Part shown: one piece after another, positions 1 to 11,670 of the stretch
How the letters are laid out: each line of letters begins with the position of its first letter
Position numbering within the stretch: position 1 is the first letter of the stretch
NCBI RefSeq assembly: GCF_014651235.1
Contig: NZ_BMWM01000001.1
Span: forward strand, 124,001 to 188,000
Direction: 5' to 3'
Source of the DNA: Leuconostoc lactis KCTC 3528 = DSM 20202
GTDB taxonomy: Bacteria > Bacillota > Bacilli > Lactobacillales > Lactobacillaceae
Length of the DNA: 64,000 nucleotides
Position numbers and translations under genes: made by a program
Notes under the pieces: generated by a model
The model's input: only the letters and a program-made list of their open reading frames with translations
Told to the model about the DNA's origin: nothing
Databases searched by the model: none

Positions 1-656
1 TCCTGATCAAAGCGACGTTTGTGGTCTTGTGCTAATGGCGCATGTGTGACCACCCCATCTTGGCCCACAAGTGAGAAAATTGAGAACTCAACGCCGTCAA
101 GATAACTTTCAATGACCAGTTTTGCTTCTGGCTGACGTGTATACAAGTCGGTTAAATAATCCGCTGCTTGGGTAGCTGTTGTGACAATCGTCACGCCTTT
201 GCCCAAAGCCAAACCATCTAGTTTAAAAACAATTGGCAAGCCAAATTCAGTCACAGCGGCTTGGGCAGCTGTGTGATTGGTCACCGTCCGTGATTGCGCC
301 GTTGGAATATTGTATTGGTCAAGTATTCGCTTCGTGAATGACTTTGACCCTTCTAATTGCGCTGCTGCTTGCGTTGGGCCAAAAATTTGCAACCCTGCTT
401 GGCGGAACACATCCACCACGCCCAGTGTCAAGGGTTCTTCGTTCCCAACAAATGTTAAATCAACCGCTTCAGTCACCGCTAAGTCACGCAAACCTTGTAA
501 ATCTGTGACGGCGACAGCTGCGCGCCGCAAGACGTCATCCGTCATGCCATCATTGCCAGGCGCGACAATAACTTGTTCAACCTGTTCACTCCGAAAAAAG
601 GCCTGAGCAAGCGCATGCTCTCGCGCACCTGAACCAATTACTAATACTTTTTTCAT
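1..656 (-). CDS. purD: Phosphoribosylamine-glycine ligase (GARS), C-terminus cut by window edge
   Basis: Second step of de novo purine synthesis: joins glycine to 5-phosphoribosylamine using ATP. The first ~218 residues are present. They begin MKKVLVIGSGAREHALA, the N-domain nucleotide-fold signature of PurD, and continue through the ATP-grasp start (FKLDGLALGKGVTIV). The ATG at 654-656 follows an AGAGGA ribosome site with normal spacing. The gene runs off the left edge, so the ligase active site cannot be checked. It is separated from the rest of the pur cluster by a Nudix gene and has its own upstream region with CGAAC palindromes and a possible extended -10 (TGCTAAACT), so it is probably a separate transcript. 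Confidence 0.95.
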   Translation of the reverse strand, partial: MKKVLVIGSGAREHALAQAFFRSEQVEQVIVAPGNDGMTDDVLRRAAVAVTDLQGLRDLAVTEAVDLTFVGNEEPLTLGVVDVFRQAGLQIFGPTQAAAQLEGSKSFTKRILDQYNIPTAQSRTVTNHTAAQAAVTEFGLPIVFKLDGLALGKGVTIVTTATQAADYLTDLYTRQPEAKLVIESYLDGVEFSIFSLVGQDGVVTHAPLAQDHKRRFDQ

Positions 657-724
657 ATTATCCTCTAAACTGACTACTAAATATCAAACTATATACTTAG
701 TTTAGCAGAATTTTCGCGGCTTGT

Positions 725-813
725 GTTCGTGTATAAATTATCTTTTTCTCACAAATATAAAAAGCGTTCGTTAATAACGAACCTTTTGGCAATTAACACG
801 AAACAAAACGAAC
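725..813. promoter_or_regulatory. PurR-box-like palindrome cluster upstream of purD
   Basis: GTTCG at 725-729, a near-perfect palindrome GTTCGTTA...TAACGAAC at 766-782, and CGAAC at 809-813. The known Gram-positive PurR box is AWWWCCGAACWWT; the copy at 805-817 matches about 11 of 13 positions. The palindrome lies about 75-90 bases upstream of the likely purD start point, similar to where lactococcal PurR boxes act as activator sites. On the minus strand the palindrome is followed by a short T-run (CTTTTTAT), so it could instead be a terminator for the Nudix gene. Confidence 0.5.
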
Positions 814-830
814 ATTAAGGATGTATGCGG

Positions 831-1292
831 TTACAACCACGATAACGACCGTTCACCAGCAATCCTTGGTCCCAATGCCAATTCATTAATTTGCGGATCG
901 TCAAAGACCGGTAGCATTTCTTTAAAAGTTGGCGGTAACAGCATATCGTTTAACGCTTCACGCGTCGTCCAAAAAATTTGTCCTTCACGCCCAGATTTAA
1001 TATCACCTTGAAACTGGGTTGCCTTAAACAAAAAGACGATGTAGCGTTGACCGTCTGGCAAAGGCCATTCCTTCAACCCGACCAGCTGGGGCTGTGAAAT
1101 TGTCAACCTTGTTTCTTCATATGCCTCACGGATAGCACTGGCCACAATTGTTTCACCTGCTTCGATGTGACCACCAGGAAATGTCACGCCTGGCCAAGAT
1201 GGGTTTTGTCGATCTTCGACTAAAATTTCATGCGTCTGTAGCTTTTCAATCATAATCATGTTCGTTAATTCGACGGGGGTTGTTCTTGTCAT
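831..1292 (-). CDS. Nudix hydrolase (8-oxo-dGTP diphosphatase-like)
   Basis: A 153-residue Nudix protein. The Nudix box is GGHIEAGETIVASAIREAYEE followed by TRLTI; the glycine usual after REAxEE is replaced by Arg. The family hydrolyses nucleoside diphosphates linked to another group, and oxidised dGTP is a common substrate of similar short Nudix proteins, but the substrate cannot be read from sequence. The start at 1292 has an AGAGG site. It sits between purH and purD but is not part of the pur operon: a terminator follows purH and an extended -10 (TGCTATAAT) lies just after it, giving this gene its own promoter. Confidence 0.85.
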   Translation of the reverse strand: MTRTTPVELTNMIMIEKLQTHEILVEDRQNPSWPGVTFPGGHIEAGETIVASAIREAYEETRLTISQPQLVGLKEWPLPDGQRYIVFLFKATQFQGDIKSGREGQIFWTTREALNDMLLPPTFKEMLPVFDDPQINELALGPRIAGERSLSWL

Positions 1293-1301
1293 CTGTGTAC
1301 C

Positions 1302-1318
1302 TCTTTTGGCATTATAGC
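1302..1318 (-). promoter_or_regulatory. Extended -10 promoter of the Nudix gene
   Basis: On the minus strand, TATGCTATAATGCC lies directly after the purH terminator T-run. TG-C-TATAAT is an ideal extended -10; no good -35 is seen because that position is occupied by the terminator stem. Confidence 0.55.
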
Positions 1319-1346
1319 ATAAAAAAAACGTCCCAAAGGACGCTTA
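1318..1346 (-). terminator. Terminator of the pur operon after purH
   Basis: On the minus strand, AAGCGTCC-TTTG-GGACG is followed by eight T residues, just after the purH stop codon. Confidence 0.85.
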
Positions 1347-1352
1347 AAAGGT

Positions 1353-2879
1353 TTAATGCTTAAAATGACGTGTGCCGGAAAAGACTAGTACAATACCCAA
1401 TTCATCGGCTTTAGCAATCGAATCTTTATCCTTAATTGACCCACCTGGTTCAACAATTGCCTTGATCCCATGTTCTGCTGCATATTGAACCGAATCATCC
1501 ATTGGGAAGAAAGCATCTGAGGCCAAGACGGCTTCATCAAAGCCTGGCTTTGTTTCAGCTTTTTGAATCGCATAGACCACCGAATCAATACGATTTGGCT
1601 GACCTGCACCCATGCCCAAAGTTTGGCCATCGCGCGCCACAATAATCGCGTTAGACTTCACGTGCTTGACTACTTTTTGCGCAAAAATCATCGCCCGCAA
1701 TTGTTCAGCTGTTGGTTGTGCCTTTGACACAACTTCAAAGTTTGTTTCAGCATCCGTATACAAGTCGCGCTCTTGCACCACAACACCACCCAAAACAGAC
1801 GTGACTTCTAACTTTTGTGGTACTGTCGTTGTAAATGGTACTGTCAACAAACGCAAGTTTTTCTTGGCTGACAAAATTTCAAAGGCTTCCGGTGTAAAGC
1901 TTGGTGCAATGATGATTTCCAAGAAAATCGCGTGCATTTTTTCGGCCGTTGCGGCATCAACTTCGCGGTTCAAAGCGACAATACCACCAAAAATTGATAC
2001 ATCATCAGCGGCAAACGCCTTGTCCCAGGCTTCTTCCAAAGTTGCCCCTTGCCCGATACCTGCTGGGTTCATGTGCTTCACAGTGACAACCGTTGTCTCG
2101 TCAAATTCAGCAATAATGCGCAAAGCGGCATCCGCGTCGCGAATATTGTTGTATGACAATTGCTTACCATGCAAAATATCGGCATTCAGCACAGAATAAG
2201 CTTCTGGCAAAGCTGTCTTATAGGCCGCTGCCTTTTGATGTGGGTTTTCACCATAGCGCATGTCATCAAACTTTTCGTATGGCAAAGTCAAGTTCTGAGG
2301 AAATTCTGTTGTCGTCAAATAATCCGCAATCAAGGCATCATAGGCTGCTGTGTGTTGGAAAACCTTAGCGGCTAATGACTTTCGGTAATCCGCATCAACA
2401 CTGCCAGTTTGCAATTTGTCAATCACAACATCATAATCGGCTGGATCAACAATTGGCAAAACGGCTGCAAAGTTCTTGGCGGCAGAACGCAACATTGATG
2501 GGCCACCAATATCGATGTTTTCAATGGCTTCGGCTTCTGTCACCCCATCTTTTTGAATCATTGACTTGAAGGGATACAAGTTCACAACCACCATGTCAAT
2601 GGGTTCAATGTCAAACTCACTTAACTTAGCCATATGTTCTGGCAAATCACGACGTGCCAATAACCCTGCATGGACGCGGGGATGCAATGTCTTGACCCGA
2701 CCATCTAACATTTCAGGAAAATCTGTGACATCATCGATGGCAATCACGTCCAGTCCTGCTTCAGCAAGCACTTTATGCGTGCCGCCCGTTGAAATCAATT
2801 CATAGCCTAAGGCAACCAACTTTTCAGCAAATGGTACCAGACCACTTTTATCAGAAACACTGAGTAATGCACGTGTCAT
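1353..2879 (-). CDS. purH: Bifunctional AICAR transformylase/IMP cyclohydrolase
   Basis: Catalyses the last two steps to IMP: formylation of AICAR with 10-formyl-THF, then ring closure. At 508 residues it has the normal family length. The N-terminal MGS-like cyclohydrolase domain ([31 protein letters not shown]) is followed by the transformylase domain with [20 protein letters not shown] and the C-terminal [12 protein letters not shown] and [10 protein letters not shown]. It is the last gene of the operon, overlaps purN by 4 bases (ATGA), has a GGAG site, and is followed by a terminator. Confidence 0.98.
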   Translation of the reverse strand: MTRALLSVSDKSGLVPFAEKLVALGYELISTGGTHKVLAEAGLDVIAIDDVTDFPEMLDGRVKTLHPRVHAGLLARRDLPEHMAKLSEFDIEPIDMVVVNLYPFKSMIQKDGVTEAEAIENIDIGGPSMLRSAAKNFAAVLPIVDPADYDVVIDKLQTGSVDADYRKSLAAKVFQHTAAYDALIADYLTTTEFPQNLTLPYEKFDDMRYGENPHQKAAAYKTALPEAYSVLNADILHGKQLSYNNIRDADAALRIIAEFDETTVVTVKHMNPAGIGQGATLEEAWDKAFAADDVSIFGGIVALNREVDAATAEKMHAIFLEIIIAPSFTPEAFEILSAKKNLRLLTVPFTTTVPQKLEVTSVLGGVVVQERDLYTDAETNFEVVSKAQPTAEQLRAMIFAQKVVKHVKSNAIIVARDGQTLGMGAGQPNRIDSVVYAIQKAETKPGFDEAVLASDAFFPMDDSVQYAAEHGIKAIVEPGGSIKDKDSIAKADELGIVLVFSGTRHFKH

Positions 2880-3466
2880 TTTAAGAAAACTCCTTCGTTA
2901 AGTAACTGTTCTAAAGTATTGGGATATAAAACATGTTCGACCTGGTGGATTCGTGTTTCCAAATCCAACAACGTATCTTCTGGATAACGCGGTACGGCTT
3001 GTTGGGCAATAATTTGGCCCGTATCAATGCCGTTATCGACATAATGAACGGTCACCCCAGTCGTGTCAACGCCTGCCTCAAAAGCATCCAAGATACTGTG
3101 TCGACCTGGAAAAGCGGGCAACATGGCTGGATGCAAATTGATAATTTTACCAGCATAGGCATCAATTAATTTTGGCGTTAAAATCCGCATATAGCCAGCC
3201 AGTAAAATACCATCAACTTGATCATCGGCTAGTTGGTCTAAAATTGCTTGTTCAGCGGCTGGTTTTGAGTCATACGTTGAGTACTTGATAAAAGTCGCCG
3301 GCACACCGAATAGTTTGGCTAAGTTTAAGGCCCCAGCTGATGACTTATCCACGATTAACCGCACAATTTCAGCCTCTAACTGCCGTTGTAAAATGGCATC
3401 ATACAAGGCTTGAAAATTAGTCCCTGTCCCCGACGCAAAAACGGCTAAGCGTACTTTTCTTACCAT
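2876..3466 (-). CDS. purN: Phosphoribosylglycinamide formyltransferase (GART)
   Basis: Transfers a formyl group from 10-formyl-THF to GAR. It is 196 residues, close to the usual ~190-210. The start [12 protein letters not shown] binds the GAR phosphate. The catalytic segment contains [20 protein letters not shown] (Asn-His pair) and [10 protein letters not shown], which includes the conserved Asp. It overlaps purM by 7 bases upstream and purH by 4 downstream, so translation is likely coupled. Confidence 0.97.
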   Translation of the reverse strand: MVRKVRLAVFASGTGTNFQALYDAILQRQLEAEIVRLIVDKSSAGALNLAKLFGVPATFIKYSTYDSKPAAEQAILDQLADDQVDGILLAGYMRILTPKLIDAYAGKIINLHPAMLPAFPGRHSILDAFEAGVDTTGVTVHYVDNGIDTGQIIAQQAVPRYPEDTLLDLETRIHQVEHVLYPNTLEQLLNEGVFLK

Positions 3467-4497
3467 GGGACGTCTCCTGAATAAACGACGCCAGCCCCAG
3501 CATACGGCACCATTTCACCGATCACGTAAGCGGCTTGATCTTGCGCAGCCAATGACGCTAATACCGCATCACGATGAGCAGGCTTCACAATCAAGACCAT
3601 GCCCAATCCATTATTGAAAGTCAATAACATATCGTCAAGGGTGAGTTGCCCAGCAGCTTGTAACGTGTTAAAAATTGGCAAGATTGGCCATGCGCCCCAG
3701 TTGATTTGCGCCGAAAGCGTGGCCTCATAGGCACGTGGTAGGTTTTCCGTCAAACCACCACCCGTAATGTGTGCCATCGCTTGCAATAAACCAGCTTCAA
3801 CTAATGGCCAAGCCGGCTTGGCATACAGAGCGGTTGGTGTGAGTAAGGTCGTCTTGAGGTCTTCAGGTAATTGATTAAAGTCATCATCTGATTGAATCCC
3901 TAAGACATGACGCACTAATGAGTAGCCATTTGAATGAATTCCAGAAGATGGCAAACCAATCAAAACATCGCCAACCGCCACGTTTTTAGGGTTTAAGAGT
4001 TGGTCTTGCTCAGCCACACCAACAGCAAATGCCGCCAAATCATAATGCTTAGGCGCATAAAGACCTGGTAATTCTGCACTTTCACCACCAATTAACGCCA
4101 TTCCTGAAGCTTTGGCCGCCTTGGCCACACCCGTGACAATTTCTGCCACGACTGCTGGTCGCATCTTATCCACGGCAAGATAATCCAACATAAATGCCGG
4201 CTTGGCCCCTTGTGCCAAAATATCGTTAGCCACCATCGCCACAAGATCTTGTCCAATCGTATCGTGTTTATCAGCCGCAATCGCTAGTAACAACTTTGTC
4301 CCGACACCATCAGCACCCGATACCAAGACAGGGTTTTGGTACTGATTACCTAAAGCAAAAGCTGCCCCAAAGCCGCCTAAGCCATCCAAAACTTGTGCAT
4401 TATACGTATCAGCGACCGCATCTTTCATCAATTCGACGGCTTCTTCACCGGCTTTAATGTCGACGCCTGCTTGCTGATAAGCGTTTTGTCCGGTCAT
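3460..4497 (-). CDS. purM: Phosphoribosylformylglycinamidine cyclo-ligase (AIRS)
   Basis: Closes the imidazole ring of FGAM to AIR with ATP. It is 345 residues, normal for PurM. Recognised motifs are [19 protein letters not shown] at the N-terminus, [14 protein letters not shown], the glycine-rich [11 protein letters not shown], and THITGGGL-type sequence ([14 protein letters not shown]) in the C-terminal domain. It overlaps both purF and purN by a few bases inside the operon. Confidence 0.97.
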   Translation of the reverse strand: MTGQNAYQQAGVDIKAGEEAVELMKDAVADTYNAQVLDGLGGFGAAFALGNQYQNPVLVSGADGVGTKLLLAIAADKHDTIGQDLVAMVANDILAQGAKPAFMLDYLAVDKMRPAVVAEIVTGVAKAAKASGMALIGGESAELPGLYAPKHYDLAAFAVGVAEQDQLLNPKNVAVGDVLIGLPSSGIHSNGYSLVRHVLGIQSDDDFNQLPEDLKTTLLTPTALYAKPAWPLVEAGLLQAMAHITGGGLTENLPRAYEATLSAQINWGAWPILPIFNTLQAAGQLTLDDMLLTFNNGLGMVLIVKPAHRDAVLASLAAQDQAAYVIGEMVPYAGAGVVYSGDVPW

Positions 4498-6116
4498 ACT
4501 TCTACTCCCTGAATTGTTTGTGAATCTAAATGGATCGTCCCATCAGCCATGATTTCTTCGTTGCGTAACGAAGCGACTTGGCGGCGATGATACGTGGTCG
4601 TTGGTTCAGCAGTAAAGTCTACCGCACCCGTTGCTACAAAGTCAGCTAGACTGTCTTCATAATCATAGATTGGACTTGGGTAGTGACCATCAAAGTACGC
4701 CGTTGTCAGACCTGTACCTTCACCATCATAGGGTAAATCAATCGCCTTGACTAGCGCATCGACAGTCAAGAAACCAAGCGAATCCGCCTCAATCTTGTCG
4801 CGCATCTCATCTAGCGTATTATTAGCGCCCATTAATTCAGCAGTCGTCTGCATATCAATCCCATAAAATGATGGGAATTTAAAGACTGGACTGGCAATAC
4901 GCACATGCACTGACTTGGCGCCGGCTTCTTTTAACATCCGTACAATAAACATTGAGGTTGTCCCACGAACAATTGAATCATCCACCAAGACAACATTTTT
5001 GCCACGCACAACATCTTTAACGGCACTTAACTTCATGCGGACAGCCCGTTCGCGCTTATCCTGAGTTGGTTCAATAAATGTTCGGGCAATATATTGGTTT
5101 TTCACCAAACCCATTTCATTGGGCAAGCCAGTTGCTTCCGCAAAACCAGCCGCTGCTGAAAGGCTTGAGTTCGGTACCCCAACCACAATATCTGCTTCCG
5201 GCACCGGCTGTTCTGCAGCAAGGGCGGCACCCATGCGCTTGCGCGCCTTATGCACGTTCACGCCGTAAATTGTTGAGTCAGGTCGCGCAAAATAAATATA
5301 TTCCATCGAATCAATATTGAGCGTCGTCTTATCGGTATAACGATCAATCGTTAAGCCGTTATCATCAATCGTAATCAATTCGCCAGGTTGCACATCACGG
5401 ACAAAGCGTGCACCAGCAACATCCAAAGCAGCTGTCTCTGATGTAACCACGTAATGACTATCAGGCATTTGCCCAATCACAAACGGCCGAAAAGCATGCG
5501 GATCTAAAGCAGCATATAGACCATGTGGTGTGAGCAACAGATAAGCAAACCCACCGCGCACAATATTCAAGGCTTCTTTCAACTTGTCCACAAACTTATC
5601 CGCCTTTGAGCGGCGAATCAAGTGCAACAAAATTTCTGAATCTGATGAACTTTGGAAAATGGCGCCCTTTTTTTCCAACCCTTGGCGGAGTGACTTCGCA
5701 TTCGTCAAATTCCCATTATGTGCCAAAGAAATTTGCATGTCGTGAAAATTCACCATCAAGGGTTGAATGTTTTCAATGCCGTGAGAACCAGCCGTTGCGT
5801 AACGGACATGCCCGATAGCACTTTCGCCAGCCAACGCTTCAATCCGTGTTGGATCGCGGAAAACATCACTCAACAAGCCTAAGCCACGTTCTTGCCAAAG
5901 ATGTCCGTTGTGATTGGACACGATGCCTGCACCTTCTTGACCACGGTGTTGCAAGGCGTGCAACCCGTAATAAGTCAATTGCGCAGCATCTTGTCGGCCC
6001 CAGACACCAAAAATCCCACATTCTTCGTTTAAGCTCCGCACATTGACACGGGCTGTTTCCGCCTGTCGCGCCAAATTAGCGGCCATTTCCTGTGTGGTTA
6101 CGCTTGTAATTGCCAT
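4494..6116 (-). CDS. purF: Amidophosphoribosyltransferase
   Basis: Committing step of purine synthesis: makes 5-phosphoribosylamine from PRPP and glutamine. The N-terminal Ntn glutaminase domain needs a free Cys after propeptide removal; here ECGIFGVWG places it at residue 33. The phosphoribosyltransferase loop [13 protein letters not shown] is intact, and the total length is 540. The propeptide would be about 32 residues, far longer than the 11 known in Bacillus subtilis; the start is supported by GGAGAG seven bases upstream. The gene overlaps purL by 19 bases. Long C-terminal tails are common in lactobacilli. Confidence 0.96.
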   Translation of the reverse strand: MAITSVTTQEMAANLARQAETARVNVRSLNEECGIFGVWGRQDAAQLTYYGLHALQHRGQEGAGIVSNHNGHLWQERGLGLLSDVFRDPTRIEALAGESAIGHVRYATAGSHGIENIQPLMVNFHDMQISLAHNGNLTNAKSLRQGLEKKGAIFQSSSDSEILLHLIRRSKADKFVDKLKEALNIVRGGFAYLLLTPHGLYAALDPHAFRPFVIGQMPDSHYVVTSETAALDVAGARFVRDVQPGELITIDDNGLTIDRYTDKTTLNIDSMEYIYFARPDSTIYGVNVHKARKRMGAALAAEQPVPEADIVVGVPNSSLSAAAGFAEATGLPNEMGLVKNQYIARTFIEPTQDKRERAVRMKLSAVKDVVRGKNVVLVDDSIVRGTTSMFIVRMLKEAGAKSVHVRIASPVFKFPSFYGIDMQTTAELMGANNTLDEMRDKIEADSLGFLTVDALVKAIDLPYDGEGTGLTTAYFDGHYPSPIYDYEDSLADFVATGAVDFTAEPTTTYHRRQVASLRNEEIMADGTIHLDSQTIQGVEV

Positions 6117-8320
6117 GAGATACTCTCCTGATAAACCTTTTGTGCTGCCTGACGTGACAACACAATTTCGTCGGTTGTTGTTGCCACAACAATATCATCG
6201 CCGGTTGTGACGTCGCCAATACGCGTGGCTAAATCGCCCGCCAAGGCTTCAAAAGCAGCCACTTTATCTGCCGCCACACTCACCACGAACCGGCTTGGTG
6301 TTTCGGCAAACAAATATGGTGTCGCTAAGTTTGTGTTGACATTGAAGCTCAATTGACCAGCAAAACTGCTTTCCAACAAACCAACAATCAAACCACCTTC
6401 AGCCAAATCATGCGCGCTAGCCAGTAACTGTTGCCCAATTGCTTGACGGACAAGCGTTTGAGCAGCCATTTCTGCTGCATCATCAAATTCAAAAAGTTGG
6501 CCGTCAATCGTGCCGGTTTGCATTTTTTGGATTTCTGAACCGTTGAAACTCGCTTGTGTTGCTCCAATCACATAAATCACATCGCCGGCTTGCTTAAAGC
6601 CAATCGTCGTCGCAAGGTCAACGTTATCCAGTAACCCAACCATCCCGATCATTGGCGTTGGGTAAATAGCTTGACCATCAGTTTCATTGTAAAGCGAGAC
6701 ATTGCCCGAAATAATTGGTGTGTTGAGTTGCTTGGCCACCTCATTAATACCGGCAACCGCTTGATCTAATTCATAATACACTTCTGGATTATCTGGTGAC
6801 CCAAAGTTCAAGCCATCCGTAATCCCAATTGGCAAAGCACCCGTCGCGACAATGTTACGGGCCGCTTCAGCGACTGCCATTTTCGCCCCAACACGGGGAT
6901 TTAAGTACAAATAACGTGCATTGACATCGGTCGTCATGGCCAACGCCTTCTTTGTGCCACGCACGCGCACCAAACTGGCATCACCACCAGGCTTAATGGC
7001 CGTATCCGCACGCACCATTGAATCAAAATGACGGAATAGACTGGCCTTTGAGGCAATCGTTGGTTGGGCCAACAAGTCAAGAATTGTCTGTTTGACATCA
7101 GACAAGTCAGGTTGATACTGATCAGCCGTAAAGGTTGCCAAACGCTTTGGTTCAGCCATTGGCAAGTCTTGCTTTGGCGCATGTGTCAAAAAGTCAATCG
7201 GCACATCAGCGACAATTTCATCATTAAATGACAATACGTAGCGGCCATTATCTGTTACTTCACCAATCACCACAGCATCCAAATCCGCTTCGTGGAACAA
7301 ATCTAAAATGGCTTGTTCTTCACCGCGCTTCACCACCAATAACATCCGTTCTTGTGATTCTGACAACATCAGTTCATAAGGGGTCATGTGCGTTTCACGT
7401 TGCGGCACTTTGTTCAAATTCAACGTAATACCCATGCCAGCTTTAGCGGCCATTTCAGAACTTGATGACAACAATCCAGCAGCGCCCATGTCTTGAATCC
7501 CAACGATAATGTCAGAGTGGTCATGAATAGCTTTTAATGTCGCATCCATAACCAACTTTTCTAAGAAAGGATCACCAACTTGGACTGCTGAACGATCTGA
7601 TTCGTGTTCAGTTGAGAACTCTGCTGAAGCAAATGACGCCCCGTTAATCCCATCGCGGCCAGTTTTGGCGCCAACATAGATAATCGCATTCCCAACACCT
7701 TTGGCTTGACCGACTTGCATAGCCGCTTGATCCATTAAACCAACCGCCATAACATTGACCAAAGGATTACCCGCGTAAACATTATCAAAGCTGATTTCAC
7801 CACCAACTGTTGGAATGCCAATCGCGTTCCCATAACCAGCAATACCGGCAATCACACCATCAACAATGTGCTTCGTGTGCGCATCGTCTAATTCTCCAAA
7901 ACGGAGTGAATCAAGCACAGCAATGGGTTGCGCACCCATTGAGAAAATATCACGCAGAATGCCACCAACACCAGTTGCCGCACCTTCATAAGGTTCAACG
8001 AAACTTGGATGGTTGTGACTTTCAGCTTTGAAAACGACCGCTTGACCATCACCAATGTCTAAAATCCCCGCACCTTCACCTGGTCCTTGCAAGACGCGTT
8101 CATTTGTTGACCAGAACTTACGTAAAATTGGCTTTGATTTCTTATACGACACGTGTTCAGACCACATGCCAGAAAAAATACCCGTTTCCGTATAGTTAGG
8201 GAGGCGCTTGATTTCAGCAACGATCAAATCGTATTCTGCTTCCGTTAGTCCCCATTGTGTGTAAATTTTTGAATCACGAACTTGCTCAGGTGTGAGTTCG
8301 TTACTTGTGACTGTTGTCAT
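6098..8320 (-). CDS. purL: FGAM synthase subunit PurL (small type)
   Basis: ATP-dependent synthase subunit that converts FGAR plus ammonia to FGAM. At 740 residues it is the Bacillus-type PurL, which works in complex with separate PurQ and PurS, both encoded directly upstream. Motifs include [14 protein letters not shown] near residue 48, [16 protein letters not shown], and [14 protein letters not shown] near the start of the second half, which repeats the PurM-like fold. The ATG is preceded by an AAAGG-type site. A 69-base gap to purQ shows no terminator. Confidence 0.97.
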   Translation of the reverse strand: MTTVTSNELTPEQVRDSKIYTQWGLTEAEYDLIVAEIKRLPNYTETGIFSGMWSEHVSYKKSKPILRKFWSTNERVLQGPGEGAGILDIGDGQAVVFKAESHNHPSFVEPYEGAATGVGGILRDIFSMGAQPIAVLDSLRFGELDDAHTKHIVDGVIAGIAGYGNAIGIPTVGGEISFDNVYAGNPLVNVMAVGLMDQAAMQVGQAKGVGNAIIYVGAKTGRDGINGASFASAEFSTEHESDRSAVQVGDPFLEKLVMDATLKAIHDHSDIIVGIQDMGAAGLLSSSSEMAAKAGMGITLNLNKVPQRETHMTPYELMLSESQERMLLVVKRGEEQAILDLFHEADLDAVVIGEVTDNGRYVLSFNDEIVADVPIDFLTHAPKQDLPMAEPKRLATFTADQYQPDLSDVKQTILDLLAQPTIASKASLFRHFDSMVRADTAIKPGGDASLVRVRGTKKALAMTTDVNARYLYLNPRVGAKMAVAEAARNIVATGALPIGITDGLNFGSPDNPEVYYELDQAVAGINEVAKQLNTPIISGNVSLYNETDGQAIYPTPMIGMVGLLDNVDLATTIGFKQAGDVIYVIGATQASFNGSEIQKMQTGTIDGQLFEFDDAAEMAAQTLVRQAIGQQLLASAHDLAEGGLIVGLLESSFAGQLSFNVNTNLATPYLFAETPSRFVVSVAADKVAAFEALAGDLATRIGDVTTGDDIVVATTTDEIVLSRQAAQKVYQESISWQLQA

Positions 8321-8389
8321 GTTTTTTTGCCTTTCAATAAAACGTCAATAATTGCCAAACGGCATGCCCCGATGTTGACTCAACCTCGT

Positions 8390-9058
8390 CTATGCGCGTG
8401 CCAAGATACCAGAAAGAATGCTTTTGAAGAAGTTTTGACCATCAATGTTACCAGTCACAGCATCCACTGCCCGTTCAGGATGTGGCATCATGCCAAAGAC
8501 ATTGCCCTGTTCATTCATGATCCCAGCGATATCGTTGGCTGATCCATTAGGATTTTCGACATAACGGAAGACAACTTGTTGATTTTCTTCTAACTTAGCC
8601 AAAGTGGCATCATCGGCATAGTAATTCCCTTCACCATGCGCAATAGGAATCATAATCGTTTCTGCTGGATCATACGCATTTGTAAAGGCAGTTTGTGAAT
8701 TAGCGATGCTGAGTGGCACTTCATCACAGATAAAACCAGGGGTCGCATTAACCAATAATTGACCTGGTAACAAACCGGCCTCAGTTAAAATTTGGAAACC
8801 ATTGCAAATCCCAACAATCAACTTCCCGTCATTGGCTGCTTGCGTCACCGCACTCATAATTGGTGAAAAACGGGCAATCGCCCCAGTTCGCAAGTAATCG
8901 CCATATGAAAAGCCACCTGGCAAAAAAATGGCATCAAAGCCAGTTAAATCATTGGCTTTTGCGGAAATAATTTGCGCATCAACACCGAAATCTTGTAAAG
9001 CATAGAGCATATCAAAATCACAGTTTGAGCCAGGAAAACTAATTACTGCGGCCTTCAT
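8390..9058 (-). CDS. purQ: FGAM synthase glutaminase subunit PurQ
   Basis: Class I glutamine amidotransferase that releases ammonia for PurL. It has 222 residues. The nucleophile Cys lies in [10 protein letters not shown] and the His/Glu pair in [10 protein letters not shown]. The N-terminal [13 protein letters not shown] is typical of PurQ. The stop of purS overlaps its start by 4 bases, so the PurS-PurQ pair is translationally coupled. Confidence 0.97.
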   Translation of the reverse strand: MKAAVISFPGSNCDFDMLYALQDFGVDAQIISAKANDLTGFDAIFLPGGFSYGDYLRTGAIARFSPIMSAVTQAANDGKLIVGICNGFQILTEAGLLPGQLLVNATPGFICDEVPLSIANSQTAFTNAYDPAETIMIPIAHGEGNYYADDATLAKLEENQQVVFRYVENPNGSANDIAGIMNEQGNVFGMMPHPERAVDAVTGNIDGQNFFKSILSGILARA

Positions 9059-9321
9059 GCAGTCACCTCATCTTCAACTAAACTCAAATCAAAGCGATAC
9101 GTTTCTGTATTTTGATTAATCAACAACGCATCCGTAAAGCTTTCAACTTCTGCTGTCGCTGTATCAACATCCTTAGCATGCAACTTCACTTCAAAATACT
9201 TACCTTGCGCCACTTGTTCAACACCGGCGTAATCCATACGTTGGAGGGCTGCTTTGATGACTTCACCTTGTGGGTCCAAAATTGAGGGTTTATAAGTCAC
9301 ATAAATCTTTGCTAAATACAT
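9055..9321 (-). CDS. purS: FGAM synthase bridging subunit PurS
   Basis: Small (88-residue) protein that links PurL and PurQ. It matches the family from [26 protein letters not shown] onward, with the usual ~80-90 residue length. The GGAG site is 7 bases from the ATG. It lies between purC and purQ, the standard Firmicute order. Confidence 0.96.
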   Translation of the reverse strand: MYLAKIYVTYKPSILDPQGEVIKAALQRMDYAGVEQVAQGKYFEVKLHAKDVDTATAEVESFTDALLINQNTETYRFDLSLVEDEVTA

Positions 9322-9332
9322 TTTTTCTCTCC

Positions 9333-10076
9333 TTAAATCGCTTCCTGTAATCGTGTGAGGACGTCGTGATAGCCAACCGTGACATCACCTGTGTGTTGGC
9401 GGAAAACATCTTTATCTAATGACTTACCAGTGGCAATATCCACTAAACGCATGTTGTCGGGTGATAGTTCATCGGCTAAGATAATTTTGCCAGCGACTGT
9501 ACGGCCAAATTCTAGTTTGAAATCAACCAGCCGAATGCCAACTTGTTCAAAAAGCACGCTGAGTAATTGGTTAACATCTTGTGATTTTTGACGTAATTGG
9601 GCCAATTCAGCGGCAGTCGCATGACCCAACGCCAAAATCTGAGAATCATTCATGAACGGATCATCTAGGGCATCCGACTTGAAATAAAATTCTTGCACCA
9701 CCGGCGTTAAGGCTTGCATTGGTGTGGCAGCAAACTTGCTGACAAAGTGTCCTGAGGCATAGTTACGCGTCACAACTTCAATTGGCAAAATGTCTACGGC
9801 CGTCACCAATTCATCGGTGGCTGAAATCGACTTCAAGTAGTGATTATCAATCCCGTGTCGCGTCAAATAGTCAAATAATAACTGGCTAATGGCACTATTA
9901 AGCTCCCCTTTACCAGTAATCGTTTCCTTGACTTTACCGTTTAAAGCAGTGGCTTGATCAAGATAATGCACCCATAAAATTTCTGGGTCATTGGTGGTAT
10001 AAACCTGTTTGGCTTTACCCGTATATTTAAGAGTGGCTTGTGTAATCTCACGATTTTCAAATTCAACGCTGGTCAT
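9333..10076 (-). CDS. purC: SAICAR synthetase
   Basis: Ligates aspartate to CAIR with ATP. It is 247 residues from the ATG at 10074-10076, chosen because GGAG lies 8 bases upstream; a longer frame reaches further but would run into purK coding sequence. Family signatures present are YTGKAKQVY, the VVTRNYASGHFVSK segment (variant of the usual VVRN.AAGS), and LVDFKLEFG. It overlaps the end of purK by 14 bases. Confidence 0.96.
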   Translation of the reverse strand: MTSVEFENREITQATLKYTGKAKQVYTTNDPEILWVHYLDQATALNGKVKETITGKGELNSAISQLLFDYLTRHGIDNHYLKSISATDELVTAVDILPIEVVTRNYASGHFVSKFAATPMQALTPVVQEFYFKSDALDDPFMNDSQILALGHATAAELAQLRQKSQDVNQLLSVLFEQVGIRLVDFKLEFGRTVAGKIILADELSPDNMRLVDIATGKSLDKDVFRQHTGDVTVGYHDVLTRLQEAI

Positions 10077-11178
10077 GTGTCTGACTCCATTCATATAGTT
10101 TCTGGCTATTATCATCACCAATCACCGTAATATGCCCCATTTTACGATCACGTTTGATCGCTGCCTTGCCATAATCATGGAAATGCCATTCCGGATGATT
10201 GACGAAATCTTCCCGTGCTTGCTGGATTTCATCGCCCAAAAGATTAAGCATGAGGGCTGGTGCTTGCGCGGTAATCACTGGCAGTGATAAGCCAGTAATA
10301 CTACGAATATGCCCCTCAAATTGAGAAATATTCGTCGCTTCAATGGTGTAATGTCCTGAGTTATGCGGGCGTGGCGCCAGTTCATTGACCCACACATGAT
10401 CATCACTGACAAACAATTCAATGCCCAACACGCCACGTAAGGACAAGCTATTGGCAATACTCGTTGCGATTTGTTGAATTTTGGCTGTATCGGCCGCACT
10501 TAACACGGCTGGGGCAGCACTGGTTTTTAAAATATGATTGACATGGACGTTTTCTACAATGGGCCAAAAGACCACGCGATCATTAGCATCACGTGTCACC
10601 ATGATACTTAATTCTTTTTTAAATGGGACGCGTTGTTCCAAAATCAGCGTGCCTGTAGGAAAATCAGCCAAAAGAGCCGCCACATCCGCTTCATTGTCAA
10701 CTGACCATTGTCCGTGGCCATCATAACCACCACTGACGGTTTTTAAAATGGCTGGTAAGGTAATCCGACCAATCGCATCGGCAAATTCTTTGGCGGAGTG
10801 GATGGCCATAAATTGCGCAACTGGGACTTTCGCCACATCACGGATAAACGTCTTCTCAGTTAAACGATTACTGGTAATTTCTAGTAATTTAGTCCCTTGT
10901 GGCACTAAATCAGCATGTTTCGCCAGTGCCGTCACGTCGACGTTTTCAAATTCGTAAGTCAACACATCACTGCGGGCAGCTAACTCATCGATTGCTGCTT
11001 GATCATCATAGGCAGCCACGATTTGAAAATCGGCCACTTGGCCTGCCGGTGCAGCTGAGGTTGGATCAAGCACACCAACTTTATAGCCCATGGTCTTTGC
11101 GGCGATTGCCATCATTTGGCCAAGTTGGCCACCGCCAATAATGCCGATAGTTGCCGGTGGCAAAATAAGATTGGTCAT
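10063..11178 (-). CDS. purK: N5-carboxyaminoimidazole ribonucleotide synthase
   Basis: ATP-grasp enzyme that carboxylates AIR with bicarbonate to N5-CAIR. It has 371 residues, as expected. Motifs include [17 protein letters not shown] at the N-terminus, [11 protein letters not shown] in the ATP-grasp domain, and [17 protein letters not shown], the diagnostic PurK segment. It overlaps purE by 4 bases, and the PurK-PurE pair acts in sequence. Confidence 0.97.
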   Translation of the reverse strand: MTNLILPPATIGIIGGGQLGQMMAIAAKTMGYKVGVLDPTSAAPAGQVADFQIVAAYDDQAAIDELAARSDVLTYEFENVDVTALAKHADLVPQGTKLLEITSNRLTEKTFIRDVAKVPVAQFMAIHSAKEFADAIGRITLPAILKTVSGGYDGHGQWSVDNEADVAALLADFPTGTLILEQRVPFKKELSIMVTRDANDRVVFWPIVENVHVNHILKTSAAPAVLSAADTAKIQQIATSIANSLSLRGVLGIELFVSDDHVWVNELAPRPHNSGHYTIEATNISQFEGHIRSITGLSLPVITAQAPALMLNLLGDEIQQAREDFVNHPEWHFHDYGKAAIKRDRKMGHITVIGDDNSQKLYEWSQTHDQR

Positions 11179-11660
11179 ACGAGGTCAGCCTCACTATCAA
11201 TCGATTGTTGGGTTTGCTTGGCACGGTACGCCATCAAATTAGCCAAAATGGCTGGCTGGCCTTGCGCGACAATTTGCGCTGCTAAGATCGCTGCGTTCTT
11301 GGCGCCTGCTTCACCGATGGCCACCGTAGCGACTGGTATACCAGCTGGCATTTGTACAATTGACAAGAGTGAATCCAAACCATTGAGTGCCCGTGACTGC
11401 ATCGGTACGCCAATAACTGGCACTAGCGTATTGGCCGCTAGCATACCAGGTAAATGCGCTGCACCGCCAGCACCTGCAATGATCACTTGTAACCCCTTGT
11501 CCTGTGCTGCTTGCCCAAAGGCTTGCAACTGCTCTGGCATGCGATGAGCTGAAATCACATGCTTTTCATAGGTGACGCCCAACGTCTCCAATAATTTGAC
11601 TGTTTGCTTCATTGTTGGCCAATCACTCGTTGATCCCATGACTACCGCGACTTGTGGCAT
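11175..11660 (-). CDS. purE: N5-CAIR mutase
   Basis: Moves the carboxyl group of N5-CAIR to C4. It has 161 residues from the ATG at 11658-11660, with GGAGGG upstream. The class I PurE signatures [22 protein letters not shown] and [11 protein letters not shown] are all present. It is the first gene of the main pur operon, which is transcribed from the region up to ~11,900 and runs through purH. Confidence 0.97.
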   Translation of the reverse strand: MPQVAVVMGSTSDWPTMKQTVKLLETLGVTYEKHVISAHRMPEQLQAFGQAAQDKGLQVIIAGAGGAAHLPGMLAANTLVPVIGVPMQSRALNGLDSLLSIVQMPAGIPVATVAIGEAGAKNAAILAAQIVAQGQPAILANLMAYRAKQTQQSIDSEADLV

Positions 11661-11670
11661 AATACCCTCC